A stretch of DNA of 64,000 nt from an uncultured Roseibium sp. (GTDB lineage: Bacteria; Pseudomonadota; Alphaproteobacteria; Rhizobiales; Stappiaceae): contig NZ_OY780957.1 of the NCBI RefSeq assembly GCF_963675985.1, positions 1,318,501-1,382,500 on the forward strand, given 5' to 3'. The position numbers and the translations under genes were made by a program. Of this stretch, positions 1 through 8,928 are shown one piece after another (the stretch's first letter is position 1; the number at the start of each line of letters is the position of its first letter). The notes beneath the pieces were generated by a model, which saw only the letters and a program-made list of their open reading frames with translations, ran no database searches and was not told the DNA's origin.

Positions 1-272
1 GGTGCCTGTTTCCGGAAAAGCCGCGCGACGGTCTGCTGCCGACCTGCGCGGAGGCAGGCGTTCTCGGCGCCCTGACCGGGATCATCGGCACCATGCAGGC
101 GATGGAGGTGATCAAGGAGATCACGGGCGTTGGCGAAAGTCTCGTCGGCAGGCTGATGATGTTCGATGCCCGCTCGTTCCGGATGGAAACAGTCCGTTAC
201 AGGCGTTCGCCGAAAAACCCGCTCCATGGCGACAATCCGAAGACCTGGGCGGATCTGCTGGAAGACGCCTGA
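1..272 (+). CDS. MoeB/ThiF-family adenylyltransferase, C-terminal end (partial)
   Basis: The first 90 codons, read from base 3, have no start and run off the left edge. They encode the C-terminal end of an E1-like sulfur-carrier adenylyltransferase (MoeB/ThiF/HesA). The stretch LLPTCAEAGVLGALTGIIG followed by MQAMEVIKEITG is typical of the family, where the TC cysteine region and the 'G..qa.E.iK..tG' helix lie late in the protein. The enzyme would activate the C-terminus of MoaD or ThiS for sulfur transfer in molybdopterin or thiamine synthesis. Which of the two cannot be told from this end alone. It converges on secB with a shared terminator hairpin between them. Confidence 0.85.
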   Translation, partial: CLFPEKPRDGLLPTCAEAGVLGALTGIIGTMQAMEVIKEITGVGESLVGRLMMFDARSFRMETVRYRRSPKNPLHGDNPKTWADLLEDA

Positions 273-292
273 AAAACAAAACTGCAAAAACA

Positions 293-322
293 AAACCGCG
301 ACACCTTTCGGCATCGCGGTTT
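293..322. terminator. Bidirectional hairpin between moeB-like gene and secB
   Basis: A perfect 9-bp inverted repeat (AAACCGCGA, 293-301, with TCGCGGTTT, 314-322) surrounds a 12-base loop. It lies between two convergent genes, with A-rich sequence on the left and TTTC on the right, as expected for a terminator used from both sides. Confidence 0.75.
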
Positions 323-356
323 CTTGAATTCAGGAATTTGAACGGTTTTGGCCGGC

Positions 357-869
357 TCAGTTCGGCTTTTCCGGCGAGCCCGCTGCCTGCTGGGCAGCAG
401 CCTGCTGGGCCATGTTCTGCCGGTAAAGCTGGGCGAAATCGATCGGATCGAGCAGCAGCGGCGGGAAACCGCCATTGCGGGTGGCGTCGGCCAGAATGCT
501 GCGGGCGAACGGGAACAGCATGCGCGGGCATTCGATCATCACGAACGGATGCATGTGCTCCTGCGGCACGCCGGTGATGCGGAAAACGCCCGCATAGACG
601 AGTTCGACAGCGAACATCACCATATCCGGGCGCTCGGCCTTGGTGCTCAGCGTCAGGATCACTTCGAACTGGTCTTCGCCGAGCGGAGCCGCGTTGACAT
701 TCACGTTGATGTCGAGCTTCGGCTGCTCGCCCTGCTGCAGCGACATGGGCGCGTTCGGGTTTTCAAACGACAGATCCTTGATGTACTGGCCAAGGATGTT
801 CATGCCCGGGGCAGCGGCCTGTCCGTTTTCCGGCTGCGGCTGTGCACCCGCATCATTCGTATCGGTCAT
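357..869 (-). CDS. secB: Protein-export chaperone SecB
   Basis: A 170-residue SecB, the cytosolic tetrameric chaperone that holds precursor proteins unfolded and hands them to SecA. The sequence is recognisable throughout: ILGQYIKDLSFENPNAP near residue 26, an acidic beta-strand core, the EHMHPFVMIECPRMLFPFAR region and a GGFPPLLLDPIDF motif. Length matches the alphaproteobacterial family, which commonly has an Ala/Gln-rich tail like the one here. It is divergent from regB, with about 180 bases between that must hold both promoters. Confidence 0.97.
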   Translation of the reverse strand: MTDTNDAGAQPQPENGQAAAPGMNILGQYIKDLSFENPNAPMSLQQGEQPKLDINVNVNAAPLGEDQFEVILTLSTKAERPDMVMFAVELVYAGVFRITGVPQEHMHPFVMIECPRMLFPFARSILADATRNGGFPPLLLDPIDFAQLYRQNMAQQAAAQQAAGSPEKPN

Positions 870-1049
870 CGTGTCTCATTCCGTTTCGCGGTGCTGATCG
901 GACTGTCAGGTGCCAAATATCGGAACACCCGGCTGGCGGCCCGCGGGCACCGCGCAGCTCCTTTTTCGGGGCTGGCTATCACTTAGGGCCGCCGCACACA
1001 AGAGCGTCGACCTTGCCAGACGCGGGAAAGCGCTTCAAAAGGGGAAGCC

Positions 1050-2390
1050 ATGCCAGAATTGTTCGACACCGCCACCCCGCTGCCACACCGCCGATTGAAG
1101 CTCGATACACTGGTCCGCCTGCGCTGGCTTGCGGTCGGCGGACAGACCGCGGCGCTTCTGGTGGTCAATATCGGTCTCGGTTATCCGCTGCCGATCGGCA
1201 TTGCCTTTTTCCTGGTGGCGCTGTCCGCCTGGCTGAATGTCTTTTTGAAGATCTACTACCCGTCGCCCTTGCGGGTATCGGAAGGGGCGGCCGCCTTTCA
1301 GCTCGCCTATGACGTCCTGCAGATGAGCGGCCTTCTGTTCCTGACCGGCGGGCTCGGCAATCCGTTTGCCTTTCTGCTGCTTGCGCCGGTGATGGTGTCG
1401 GCAACGGCGCTGTCGGCTTTCGATACGATCAAGCTCGGCGCGCTCGCAACGCTCTGCGCCAGCCTCCTTGCCGTGTTCCACTATCCGCTTCCCTGGCCGG
1501 GGCAAGAGGAATTCTCGTTGCCCTTCGTTTATTCCATCGGCGTCTGGGTGGCGCTGGTCTCCTCGCTGGGGTTCATGGCCACCTATGCATTCCGGGTGGC
1601 GGAAGAAGCCCGCCAGCTTGCCGACGCTCTCACGGCGACGGAACTGGTCATGGCTCGGGAACAGCATCTGAGCGCTCTGGACGGGCTGGCAACCGCCGCC
1701 GCCCACGAACTAGGAACACCGCTTGCGACCATCTATCTCGTCGCCAAGGAACTTGCCGACGAGCTTCCGACCGATGGCGATTACGCCGAGGATATCGCCC
1801 TTATCCGGTCTCAATCCGAACGCTGCCGGGAAATTCTGCAAAAGCTCAAGTCGCTTTCCAGCGACCAGGACCGGACCTTCCAGCGCATGCCGGTGTCGCA
1901 GCTAATGGAAGAGGTTGCCGAACCCCTGCGCGGCTTTGGGGCCGAGATTTCGGTAAAATCGGCCGGTGAGGGCCCGGAGCCGATCGGGTCGCGCAATTCG
2001 GCCATTCGCTACGGGTTGGGAAACATCGTTGAAAACGCGATCGATTTCGCGGAAAAAAGCGTCGAACTTTCAGCTACTTGGGATGCCCGTACGGTCAGTA
2101 TTTCAATTCGGGACGACGGGCCGGGTTTTGCGCCCGAGGTCCTGACAAAGATCGGCGACCCTTACGTATCTGTCCGCAGCATGATACCAGGACGCCGGTC
2201 GACCGGAGGCGGACTCGGGCTTGGCTTTTTTATCGCGAAGACGCTGCTTGAACGCACGGGTGCCAAACTGTTCGTGGAAAACCGGGCACCGCCTGAACAC
2301 GGGGCTCATATTCGTGTGACATGGCCACGCAGCGCGATTGAATCGCTTGACAAAGTGGACGCACCTGATTTTTCCCGGCATAAAGATTGA
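1050..2390 (+). CDS. regB: Redox-responsive sensor histidine kinase RegB/PrrB/ActS
   Basis: A 446-residue membrane kinase with about six N-terminal transmembrane helices (roughly 25-185) and a cytosolic DHp-ATPase core. Three family landmarks are visible: the quinone-site motif GGLGNPF (100-106), the H-box AAAHELGTPLATI with His219, and a cysteine in SERCREIL (Cys259) matching the redox-active cysteine of Rhodobacter RegB. The ATPase G-boxes follow (RDDGPGF and STGGGLGLGFFIA). In known systems it phosphorylates RegA under reducing conditions and controls respiration, carbon and nitrogen fixation and photosynthesis genes. Its partner lies 85 bases downstream. Confidence 0.96.
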   Translation: MPELFDTATPLPHRRLKLDTLVRLRWLAVGGQTAALLVVNIGLGYPLPIGIAFFLVALSAWLNVFLKIYYPSPLRVSEGAAAFQLAYDVLQMSGLLFLTGGLGNPFAFLLLAPVMVSATALSAFDTIKLGALATLCASLLAVFHYPLPWPGQEEFSLPFVYSIGVWVALVSSLGFMATYAFRVAEEARQLADALTATELVMAREQHLSALDGLATAAAHELGTPLATIYLVAKELADELPTDGDYAEDIALIRSQSERCREILQKLKSLSSDQDRTFQRMPVSQLMEEVAEPLRGFGAEISVKSAGEGPEPIGSRNSAIRYGLGNIVENAIDFAEKSVELSATWDARTVSISIRDDGPGFAPEVLTKIGDPYVSVRSMIPGRRSTGGGLGLGFFIAKTLLERTGAKLFVENRAPPEHGAHIRVTWPRSAIESLDKVDAPDFSRHKD

Positions 2391-2475
2391 TATATAGCGG
2401 TTTCGCAATAAATGGATTCCGGAACGACATCGGTATCCCAACTCAGATGCGAACAACAAAAATGGGATCGTTACA

Positions 2476-3033
2476 ATGTCCGACCCAGCACTCGGGATGG
2501 AAAACGTCGAAGACAAAAGTCTTTTGATTGTCGATGACGACAAGGCATTCCAGCAGCGTCTTGCGCGTGCGATGGAAAAGCGCGGTTTTACGACGGAGAC
2601 GGCCGACGGTGTTCGCGAAGCGGTCGCCAAGGTCGGCGCCCATGCGCCCGCATTTGCGATCGTCGATATGCGCCTTGAAGACGGTAACGGCCTGGATGTA
2701 ATCGAAGCCATCCGCCAGCGCCGGCCGGACTCCCGGGCGATCATCCTGACCGGTTACGGCAACATTGCAACGGCGGTGACCGCGGTGAAGCTTGGAGCGG
2801 TCGACTATCTCGCCAAGCCTGCCGATCCGGACGATATTGCTGCAGCCCTCGGGCGCAAGCCGGAAGAGAAGGCACCGCCGCCTGAAAATCCCATGTCGGC
2901 GGATCGTGTCCGTTGGGAGCATATTCAACGCGTCTACGAGTTGTGCGACCGAAACGTTTCGGAAACGGCGCGCCGGCTGAACATGCATCGCCGGACGTTG
3001 CAGCGTATTCTGGCCAAACGCGCGCCGCGCTGA
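2476..3033 (+). CDS. regA: Response regulator RegA/PrrA/ActR
   Basis: A 185-residue regulator with an N-terminal receiver (acidic pocket near Asp20-22, phospho-acceptor Asp64 in AIVDMRLEDG, Lys in LAKPAD), a short Pro-rich linker (EEKAPPPENP), and a C-terminal Fis-type helix-turn-helix (about 145-181, NVSETARRLNMHRRTLQRIL). This HTH is nearly invariant in RegA/PrrA/ActR proteins. It sits directly behind regB, so the two form one global redox-control unit. The A-rich leader before the start has only a weak Shine-Dalgarno sequence. Confidence 0.96.
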   Translation: MSDPALGMENVEDKSLLIVDDDKAFQQRLARAMEKRGFTTETADGVREAVAKVGAHAPAFAIVDMRLEDGNGLDVIEAIRQRRPDSRAIILTGYGNIATAVTAVKLGAVDYLAKPADPDDIAAALGRKPEEKAPPPENPMSADRVRWEHIQRVYELCDRNVSETARRLNMHRRTLQRILAKRAPR

Positions 3034-3131
3034 CTTCGCAAATACTGAAAGACCTTGCCCTTTCCTTGCCGTTTTGACTAAGTACCCGGCAAATTGACGG
3101 TCCTGAATCTGGCGATCCACGGAGACTGCCC

Positions 3132-4961
3132 ATGTGGCTGCAGGCTGCCGGCCCCTTATACCAATCGGTTTCAAAACTGACTTCGGCTCTGGGAGTGGCT
3201 ACTTTTGCGTTTGTGGCCATGGCCTCGACGCATCTTCACGCGCAAACTCCGCCGGAAACGATGCGGATCAACGTGGTTCCGCCGAAACCCGCCATACGCT
3301 CGATCACCCTCGGCAAGCGATACAAGCCGATCATCAACCGGGACGATGAAGGTGTCATTGTCGATACGCTCGGCAGCGCGGATACACCGCCGCCGTGCGA
3401 GACCGATCTTGAGGTAACGCTGGAAAACAGCCGTGTTCTTCACCGAAAGGTGAACATCTGTACGGGCAACACGCTGTCGGTGGATGTCGCATCCGACGGA
3501 AAGCCCGGAAGTGCGCGCGTGATCGAGGGGACGGCAGGGCAGGCCTATACGCCGAAACAGTCCGACGAGACGGTCACGCCTGCCTATAACACCGATACGG
3601 CAACGCCCTCGGAAACCGGCAACGATACCGCGTCCGGTCGCGGGACCGATTCCTTCGAGCCGCTGACGCCGGACGAAACGGCCGGCCCTGAGTCTGACGA
3701 TGCCTTTTCAAGGGATGGTGTCATCGGTCAGGATCTGCCCGTGCTCGGGTCCGAAACGCAGCCGGGCCAGAGCCCGGATGTCGCTGACACGCCCTCCGAT
3801 GTTCCCGACATTGTCTCGTCGCAGCAGGATGTCGTCGTCACGCCTTCCGAAGACCGGGTCTGGAACGCGATACCCGGAAATCTTCCCGGCGCAAGAACGA
3901 CCCTGACCCATGGTGTGCCCCAAACCGACGACAATGACTTCTTCGCGGTCTGTCAGACGCAATCCGGCAATGCGACCATTGTCTTCAGTCAGACCTCCGC
4001 GAATACCCGGGAAGGGGCTTATCAGACGGTTCGTGTGAGTGCAGGTGGCTTCGACCAGACCTATGAAGCTGTCGGATCGTCCACCAGCAATCAGTATGGC
4101 CAGTCTTTCCCGCAGTCGGTGGTGCCGATGACGGATCCGCTCTGGGAGACCCTGATTCGGGAATCGGAAATCCGCGTCGAGATCGAGGGTGTGCCGCCCT
4201 ATTCGGTGTCGCTCAAGGGCAGCGCCAATCCCGTGAAGCTGTTCGTGGCCACCTGTGGTCAGCCGCAACAGATCGTTTCGGAAGATGGAATTCCCGTTAA
4301 CACCGGCGAGGAGGCCGGCGCGGACGTGCCTTGCAGCGAACTCGGCCGGGTCCGCTCCATCGAAGGTGTCAGACCGGGGCAGATCGTGTTCCGTAACATG
4401 AGCCGTGAACCGGTCGAAGTGCACTGGATCGACTACTCGGGAGGCGAGCGGCGCTATGCCCGTCTCGAGCCCGGTCAGATCCTGGAACAGCAGACCTATG
4501 TGAGCCATGCCTGGATGGTCCGCAGTGCATCGGGTCAATGCCGGGGCATCTACGTCACCCGAACGCCCTATCGGGAAGTGGTGATCAAAGGTGCGCCGCA
4601 ACCGACTGCGCCGAATCCCAGTTTCGGGTTTCCGAATGAAACGACGCCTCCTGGTCCGATTCCGCCCGGCAATATCGGTGGAGGCCTCCAGCCCTCGGAC
4701 GGCAATTACTCCATTGGCCCGCAAACCGGTGCGGGCGATGCCGCCGACTATCTCTGCACGGCGGGCGTGGATCTGCATGTGACGTTCTCGCCCGACGGTC
4801 GTACCGCGACCGTCGCCGAGATGGGATATGGCGTTTCCACCCTGACCAGGCAGGGCAATGGTTTCTACTATGCCGGACAGGGACAGGTTCTGAAGGGCGA
4901 TCTGCAGAACGCGACCTGGTCGCGTCCGGGCTTAAGCGACGTGTTCTGCGCCAGGCGATAG
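3132..4961 (+). CDS. Secreted protein with VHL-beta domain and C-terminal MliC-like domain
   Basis: 609 residues. An N-terminal segment (about 17-38, ending AHLHAQ-type before T39) looks like a signal peptide. Residues 140-240 are a low-complexity Thr/Asp/Pro/Ser linker. Residues about 402-475 match the von Hippel-Lindau beta domain: IEGVRPGQIVFRNMSREP, then VHWIDYSGGERRYARLEPGQ, then TYVSHAWMVRSASGQC. The last 70 residues, starting YLCTAGVDLHVTFSPDGRTA and ending with Cys606, resemble the lysozyme-inhibitor MliC fold with its paired cysteines. Other cysteines (89, 110, 274, 375, 401, 470) suggest oxidised periplasmic folding. VHL-beta domains occur in bacterial secreted proteins but their role is unknown. 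The domain calls are by eye, and the MliC call is weaker than the VHL call. Confidence 0.75.
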   Translation: MWLQAAGPLYQSVSKLTSALGVATFAFVAMASTHLHAQTPPETMRINVVPPKPAIRSITLGKRYKPIINRDDEGVIVDTLGSADTPPPCETDLEVTLENSRVLHRKVNICTGNTLSVDVASDGKPGSARVIEGTAGQAYTPKQSDETVTPAYNTDTATPSETGNDTASGRGTDSFEPLTPDETAGPESDDAFSRDGVIGQDLPVLGSETQPGQSPDVADTPSDVPDIVSSQQDVVVTPSEDRVWNAIPGNLPGARTTLTHGVPQTDDNDFFAVCQTQSGNATIVFSQTSANTREGAYQTVRVSAGGFDQTYEAVGSSTSNQYGQSFPQSVVPMTDPLWETLIRESEIRVEIEGVPPYSVSLKGSANPVKLFVATCGQPQQIVSEDGIPVNTGEEAGADVPCSELGRVRSIEGVRPGQIVFRNMSREPVEVHWIDYSGGERRYARLEPGQILEQQTYVSHAWMVRSASGQCRGIYVTRTPYREVVIKGAPQPTAPNPSFGFPNETTPPGPIPPGNIGGGLQPSDGNYSIGPQTGAGDAADYLCTAGVDLHVTFSPDGRTATVAEMGYGVSTLTRQGNGFYYAGQGQVLKGDLQNATWSRPGLSDVFCARR

Positions 4962-5065
4962 GGTTGACTCGAAACCCGCGGCAGCCCGCGAATAAACTTT
5001 AGGTTGAAGCGGCGGATTGTGCAGCCGCGCGGAATTCGGTAATGTGGTGCGATGAACGGGAGGAC

Positions 5066-5536
5066 ATGCCGTTGCGCTCCATTTTTCTGACACTGGCTGC
5101 TCTTGTTTTTGCCTGCCCTGCCACCGCGGCGACCCTTGGGGTCATGCCCGTCAAAATGCTCGACACGTCCGGGGAAGTCACGGATCAGAGCGTCGCGCAT
5201 GGCAAAAGAATAGATGCGGTCAAAAAGGCCCTGGAACGCGACCTGGAGGATCGCTACAGCAAGATCGTGATGATCCCTTCTCAGGATGTGGCTGCTGCCT
5301 GCCCCAAGGCAGATCCGCAATGTCTGCTCGATATCGCCGCGGCGGCCGGTGCCGACAAGGCGCTTTTCGTTTCGATCGTGAAGACCTCGACACTCATCAT
5401 GCGCATGTATGTCCAGATCGTCGACGTCCCGCAAAAGACTGTCGCACAAAAGCGAGAGCTCAATTTCCGCGGTGATACCGATGAGAGCTGGCAAAGGGCC
5501 GAACGATTTTTGGTACGAAATCTCAAGGCGCCGTGA
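5066..5536 (+). CDS. Small secreted protein of unknown function (DUF3280/DUF2380-like)
   Basis: About 156 residues from ATG 5066 (MPLRSIFLTLAALVFACPATAA). That start gives a clean signal peptide with AATAA-type cleavage and is preceded by GGGAGGAC. An upstream in-frame ATG at 5042 would prepend acidic residues. The mature part begins TLGVMPVKMLDTSGE and contains CPKADPQCLLDIAAAAGADKALFV, a layout like the periplasmic DUF3280/DUF2380 group ('v.pf.ll DtS ge'). No catalytic motif is evident. It follows the VHL/MliC protein on the same strand with about 100 bases between. Confidence 0.7.
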   Translation: MPLRSIFLTLAALVFACPATAATLGVMPVKMLDTSGEVTDQSVAHGKRIDAVKKALERDLEDRYSKIVMIPSQDVAAACPKADPQCLLDIAAAAGADKALFVSIVKTSTLIMRMYVQIVDVPQKTVAQKRELNFRGDTDESWQRAERFLVRNLKAP

Positions 5537-5805
5537 GATTTTCATGCGGCGATATCGGTAAACGGAGAAGCGTTTTGTGCCTCTTCAAATCGCTGACGTC
5601 TGCTGGAATCGGCTGGCGTGTCAGTTTCCATCTATGGCGTAAGGTCTAAGCCTCAGAATCGGAAGCGGCGTATTTATTAGGTATAAATAACAATTCATCA
5701 GCGTCATTCCGTAAGTAAAAACTCTACAAATTAGAATATTTAATGCCTTTTTAAAGTATCCGGGACTTTCTTGATTTCGAAACCCGGAAACAAGGTTTTC
5801 GAATT

Positions 5806-7494
5806 ATGTCCTTTGCACGTTGGCCCTTCGCGTGGAAAATCGCACTCCCGGCAGTGACGGTATTTGTTTTTACGCTCGTTATCGCAGCCATCAGCCTTTC
5901 ATCTCTTTATTCAGCCATGCTTGATGAGCGGCTGAAGAAAGTTGAGCAGATAACCGAAACGGCTGTCTCGATCGCAGCAGCGTATCACGCGAAGGAAGTC
6001 AGCGGGGAACTGTCCCGCGAGGAGGCGCAAGCGGCCGCAAAGGCTGCTATCGGAGCCATGCGGTTCGAGGGCGACAACTATGTGTTCGTTTTCGACTACG
6101 ATTCGGTGACCCTCGTTCATGCGAAGGCCGACCTGATCGGCAAGGATCTCAGTGACCTGGTCGATGCCAACGGCGTCCACATCATTGATGGTCTGGTTGA
6201 GGCCGCGAAGGCGGGCGGCGGGCACCTGCTCTATCAGTGGCCCCGTGCCGGCGACGACAAACCGGTCGACAAATACGGCTGGGGTATGTCCTTCGATCCC
6301 TGGAGCTGGATGTTAGGCTCCGGCGTTTACATTGATGACCTGAACACCGCCTACTGGCAGCAAGCCGGGCTCGTGATCCTCATCATCCTGGTCGGCGCGG
6401 TCATTTCCGGCGGTACTGCCTTGTTCGCGGTGCGCAATACCGTTCGACCGCTCACCGCGCTCACGCGCAACATGAACAGCCTGGCCGACGGCGACAGCGA
6501 TATCGAGATCTTGGGCGCCGATCGCGGCGACGAGATCGGCCAGATGGCCACGGCAATGGAGGTTTTCGTCCGGAATGAAAATACCCGGAAGCGCCTGGAA
6601 GAGGAACAGCTTGCAGTCCAGACGGATGCCGCACGCCGGGGTCATGAAATCCAGAACCTGAGCGGGGAGTTCGATCGGCAGATCATGGAGATGATGGGCA
6701 TCATCGATACCTCGGTCGCAAGTCTGCAGGACGCGTCCGCGGATATGACCAAGGGTGCGGCCCAGACGAACGAGCAAAGCGGACTGGTCTCCAACGCGTC
6801 TTCCCAGGCGGCGCAAAACGTGGAAACCGTGGCCGCCGCGGCGGAGGAGCTGTCCGCTTCGGTCAATGAAATCAGCCGCCAGGTCCATGCCTCCAGCGAA
6901 ATTGCGGCGAAAGCCGCCGCGGAAGCGGGCTCAACCAATGAACGGATGAACGCCCTTTCCGATGCCGCGGGCCGGATCGGTGAAGTGATCACGCTCATCC
7001 AGGCGATTGCCGAGCAGACCAACCTGCTGGCCCTCAACGCCACCATCGAAGCGGCCCGGGCGGGCGAAGCCGGCAAGGGCTTCGCGGTGGTGGCCGCCGA
7101 AGTCAAGGAACTGGCGAACCAGACGTCCAAGGCGACCGAGGAGATCTCCAGCCAGATTTCCGCAATCCAGGGTGAAACCCAGACCGCCGCGACCGCCATT
7201 TCCTCCGTAACGGAAATCATCAACCAGATGAACGAGATCGCTCACTCGATCTCGGCCGCGGTCGAGGAACAAGGGGCCGCGACCCAGGAAATCGCGGTCA
7301 ATGCGACAGAGGCCTCCCGCAGCACCGTGGAAGTCACCACCAGCATCGAAAGCGTGGCCGAAGCTGCGGAGAACACGCGCAACACCGCCGAAATGGTGGA
7401 TGACGCAGCACAACAGCTGCACAAGAACGCGGATTCCCTGAGGTCTCAGGTCGCAACCTTCCTGGAAGAGGTCAGGAAGCGGTCCGCTGCCTGA
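5806..7494 (+). CDS. Methyl-accepting chemotaxis protein with single Cache sensor
   Basis: 562 residues. TM1 is about 10-33 and TM2 about 188-209. Between them is an sCache_2-type periplasmic domain (DNYVFVFDYDSVTLVHAKADLIGKDL, then GWGMSFDPWSWMLGSGVYIDD). A HAMP domain follows (NTVRPLTALTRNMNSLADGD) and then the long coiled-coil signalling domain with the conserved tip EQTNLLALNATIEAARAGEAGKGF-type core that contacts CheA/CheW. It would sense a small extracellular ligand, unknown here, and steer motility. No che genes lie nearby. The 270-base AT-rich region upstream is its probable promoter. Confidence 0.95.
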   Translation: MSFARWPFAWKIALPAVTVFVFTLVIAAISLSSLYSAMLDERLKKVEQITETAVSIAAAYHAKEVSGELSREEAQAAAKAAIGAMRFEGDNYVFVFDYDSVTLVHAKADLIGKDLSDLVDANGVHIIDGLVEAAKAGGGHLLYQWPRAGDDKPVDKYGWGMSFDPWSWMLGSGVYIDDLNTAYWQQAGLVILIILVGAVISGGTALFAVRNTVRPLTALTRNMNSLADGDSDIEILGADRGDEIGQMATAMEVFVRNENTRKRLEEEQLAVQTDAARRGHEIQNLSGEFDRQIMEMMGIIDTSVASLQDASADMTKGAAQTNEQSGLVSNASSQAAQNVETVAAAAEELSASVNEISRQVHASSEIAAKAAAEAGSTNERMNALSDAAGRIGEVITLIQAIAEQTNLLALNATIEAARAGEAGKGFAVVAAEVKELANQTSKATEEISSQISAIQGETQTAATAISSVTEIINQMNEIAHSISAAVEEQGAATQEIAVNATEASRSTVEVTTSIESVAEAAENTRNTAEMVDDAAQQLHKNADSLRSQVATFLEEVRKRSAA

Positions 7495-7513
7495 TGTCGC
7501 AGGCCCAAAAGGC

Positions 7514-7543
7514 AAAAACCCTGCCCGACCCGGCAGGGTTTTT
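7514..7543. terminator. Strong bidirectional rho-independent terminator
   Basis: Perfect 12-bp stem (AAAAACCCTGCC 7514-7525 with GGCAGGGTTTTT 7532-7543) with a 6-base loop, followed by more T on the plus strand and preceded by A-rich sequence serving the minus strand. It sits between the convergent chemoreceptor and coaA. Confidence 0.93.
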
Positions 7544-7560
7544 TTGTTTCTCAGTTACCT

Positions 7561-8526
7561 TCAGATCTTGCGCAGGGCGACCTTCGCGATCCGGTGGCTG
7601 GCGTCCTTGGTCAGGATCAGGTCGGCGCGCGGACGGGTCGGCAGGATGTTTTCGCGCAGGTTTTCCAGATTGATGTCGTTCCAGATCTGGTGGGCGGTTT
7701 CCAGCGCTTCCGCATCGGAAATCCGGGAATACTTATGGAAATAGGAGCTGGGGTCGCGGAAGGCGGTTTCCCTCAGCCGCATGAAGCGCTCCACGTACCA
7801 GTTCACCAGCAGCTCTTCGTCCGCGTCGATATAGACGGAAAAGTCGAAGAAGTCGGACACGAACGGAACCACGCGTCCGTCCTTGGGCAGCTCCCGGGTC
7901 TGCAGCACGTTCAGGCCTTCGACGATCAGGATGTCGGGATTGTCGACTGCAACCGTGTGGCCCGGCATGACGTCATAATAGAAGTGGGAATAGACCGGAG
8001 CCCGCACGTGGCGCTTGCCGGCCTTGATATCGGACAGGAATTTCAGGAGTCGCGGCCGGTCGAAGCTCTCCGGAAAGCCCTTCTTGTGCATGATGCCTTC
8101 GGCTTCCAGCACCGCGTTCGGATGGAGAAAGCCGTCCGTGGTGATCAGGTCGACCTTGGGGCTTGCCGGCCAGCGGCCGAGAAGCGCGCGCAGCACGCGT
8201 GAGGTGGTCGATTTGCCGACCGAAACCGATCCGGCGACGCCGATGATGAACGGCGTCTTGTGGTCCCACAGGCCCAGAAAGTTCTGGGTTGCCTGATGCA
8301 GGCTGACGGTCGCCTCCGCGTAATAGGCAAGCAGACGCGACAGCGGCAGGTAGATCTTCTCCACCTGCTCGATGGACATGGGATCGTTGAGGCCCTGGAG
8401 TTCCGCCACCTCGGCCGCCGTCAGCGTCATGGGCGTATCGGCTCTGAGCCGGGCCCATTCCTTCTCGGTGAAAACCCGATAGGGAGACAGATCCATGTCT
8501 CCGTTCGCAGCCACTTTCTGATCCAT
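7561..8526 (-). CDS. coaA: Type I pantothenate kinase
   Basis: 321 residues. It phosphorylates pantothenate with ATP, the first and controlling step of coenzyme A synthesis. The P-loop GVAGSVSVGKST (96-107), TTDGFLHPNAVLEAEGIMHKKGFPESFD and the later VEGLNVLQ segment are characteristic of the prokaryotic CoaA family. It is the last gene of the his cluster, 43 bases after hisE on the same strand, an arrangement common in rhizobia and relatives. Confidence 0.97.
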   Translation of the reverse strand: MDQKVAANGDMDLSPYRVFTEKEWARLRADTPMTLTAAEVAELQGLNDPMSIEQVEKIYLPLSRLLAYYAEATVSLHQATQNFLGLWDHKTPFIIGVAGSVSVGKSTTSRVLRALLGRWPASPKVDLITTDGFLHPNAVLEAEGIMHKKGFPESFDRPRLLKFLSDIKAGKRHVRAPVYSHFYYDVMPGHTVAVDNPDILIVEGLNVLQTRELPKDGRVVPFVSDFFDFSVYIDADEELLVNWYVERFMRLRETAFRDPSSYFHKYSRISDAEALETAHQIWNDINLENLRENILPTRPRADLILTKDASHRIAKVALRKI

Positions 8527-8569
8527 GTGCAGTTGCAGTCCGTGCTGCCCGAAATCCGCGGCCCCGCAG

Positions 8570-8893
8570 TCAGTCCTGAGGCCTTGACGCCTTTTCTTCG
8601 AGACCGGTCTGTCCGGTCCGGCTTGCCAGTTCCGCCATCACGTTCTCAAGAGGCACATCGGCCACCTTGAGGACGACCAGCAGGTGATAGAGGACGTCCG
8701 CGGCTTCCGCCGTCAATTCGTCCTTGTCGTCCCTAACCGCGGCAATCGCCGCTTCAACCGCTTCTTCCCCGAGCTTCTGGGCGCATTTGGCCACGCCCTT
8801 GCCGACAAGCTTGCGCGTATAGGACTTTTCGTCGTCGCTGTTCGCACGTGCAGCAATGATTGCGTCGAGATCGGCCAGAGTGAAATTCGTCAT
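8570..8893 (-). CDS. hisE: Phosphoribosyl-ATP pyrophosphatase
   Basis: 107 residues. It hydrolyses PR-ATP to PR-AMP in histidine synthesis. It has the all-alpha MazG-like fold motifs KLGEEAVEAAIAA, then DELTAEAADVLYHLLVVL, giving the EEAxE and ExxD metal-binding acidic residues. Monofunctional HisE (not fused to HisI) is normal in alphaproteobacteria. It lies 35 bases after hisF. Confidence 0.96.
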   Translation of the reverse strand: MTNFTLADLDAIIAARANSDDEKSYTRKLVGKGVAKCAQKLGEEAVEAAIAAVRDDKDELTAEAADVLYHLLVVLKVADVPLENVMAELASRTGQTGLEEKASRPQD

Positions 8894-8928
8894 TCGTCTA
8901 GTCTTTTCCGAACTTGGGAGCCGGCCGG

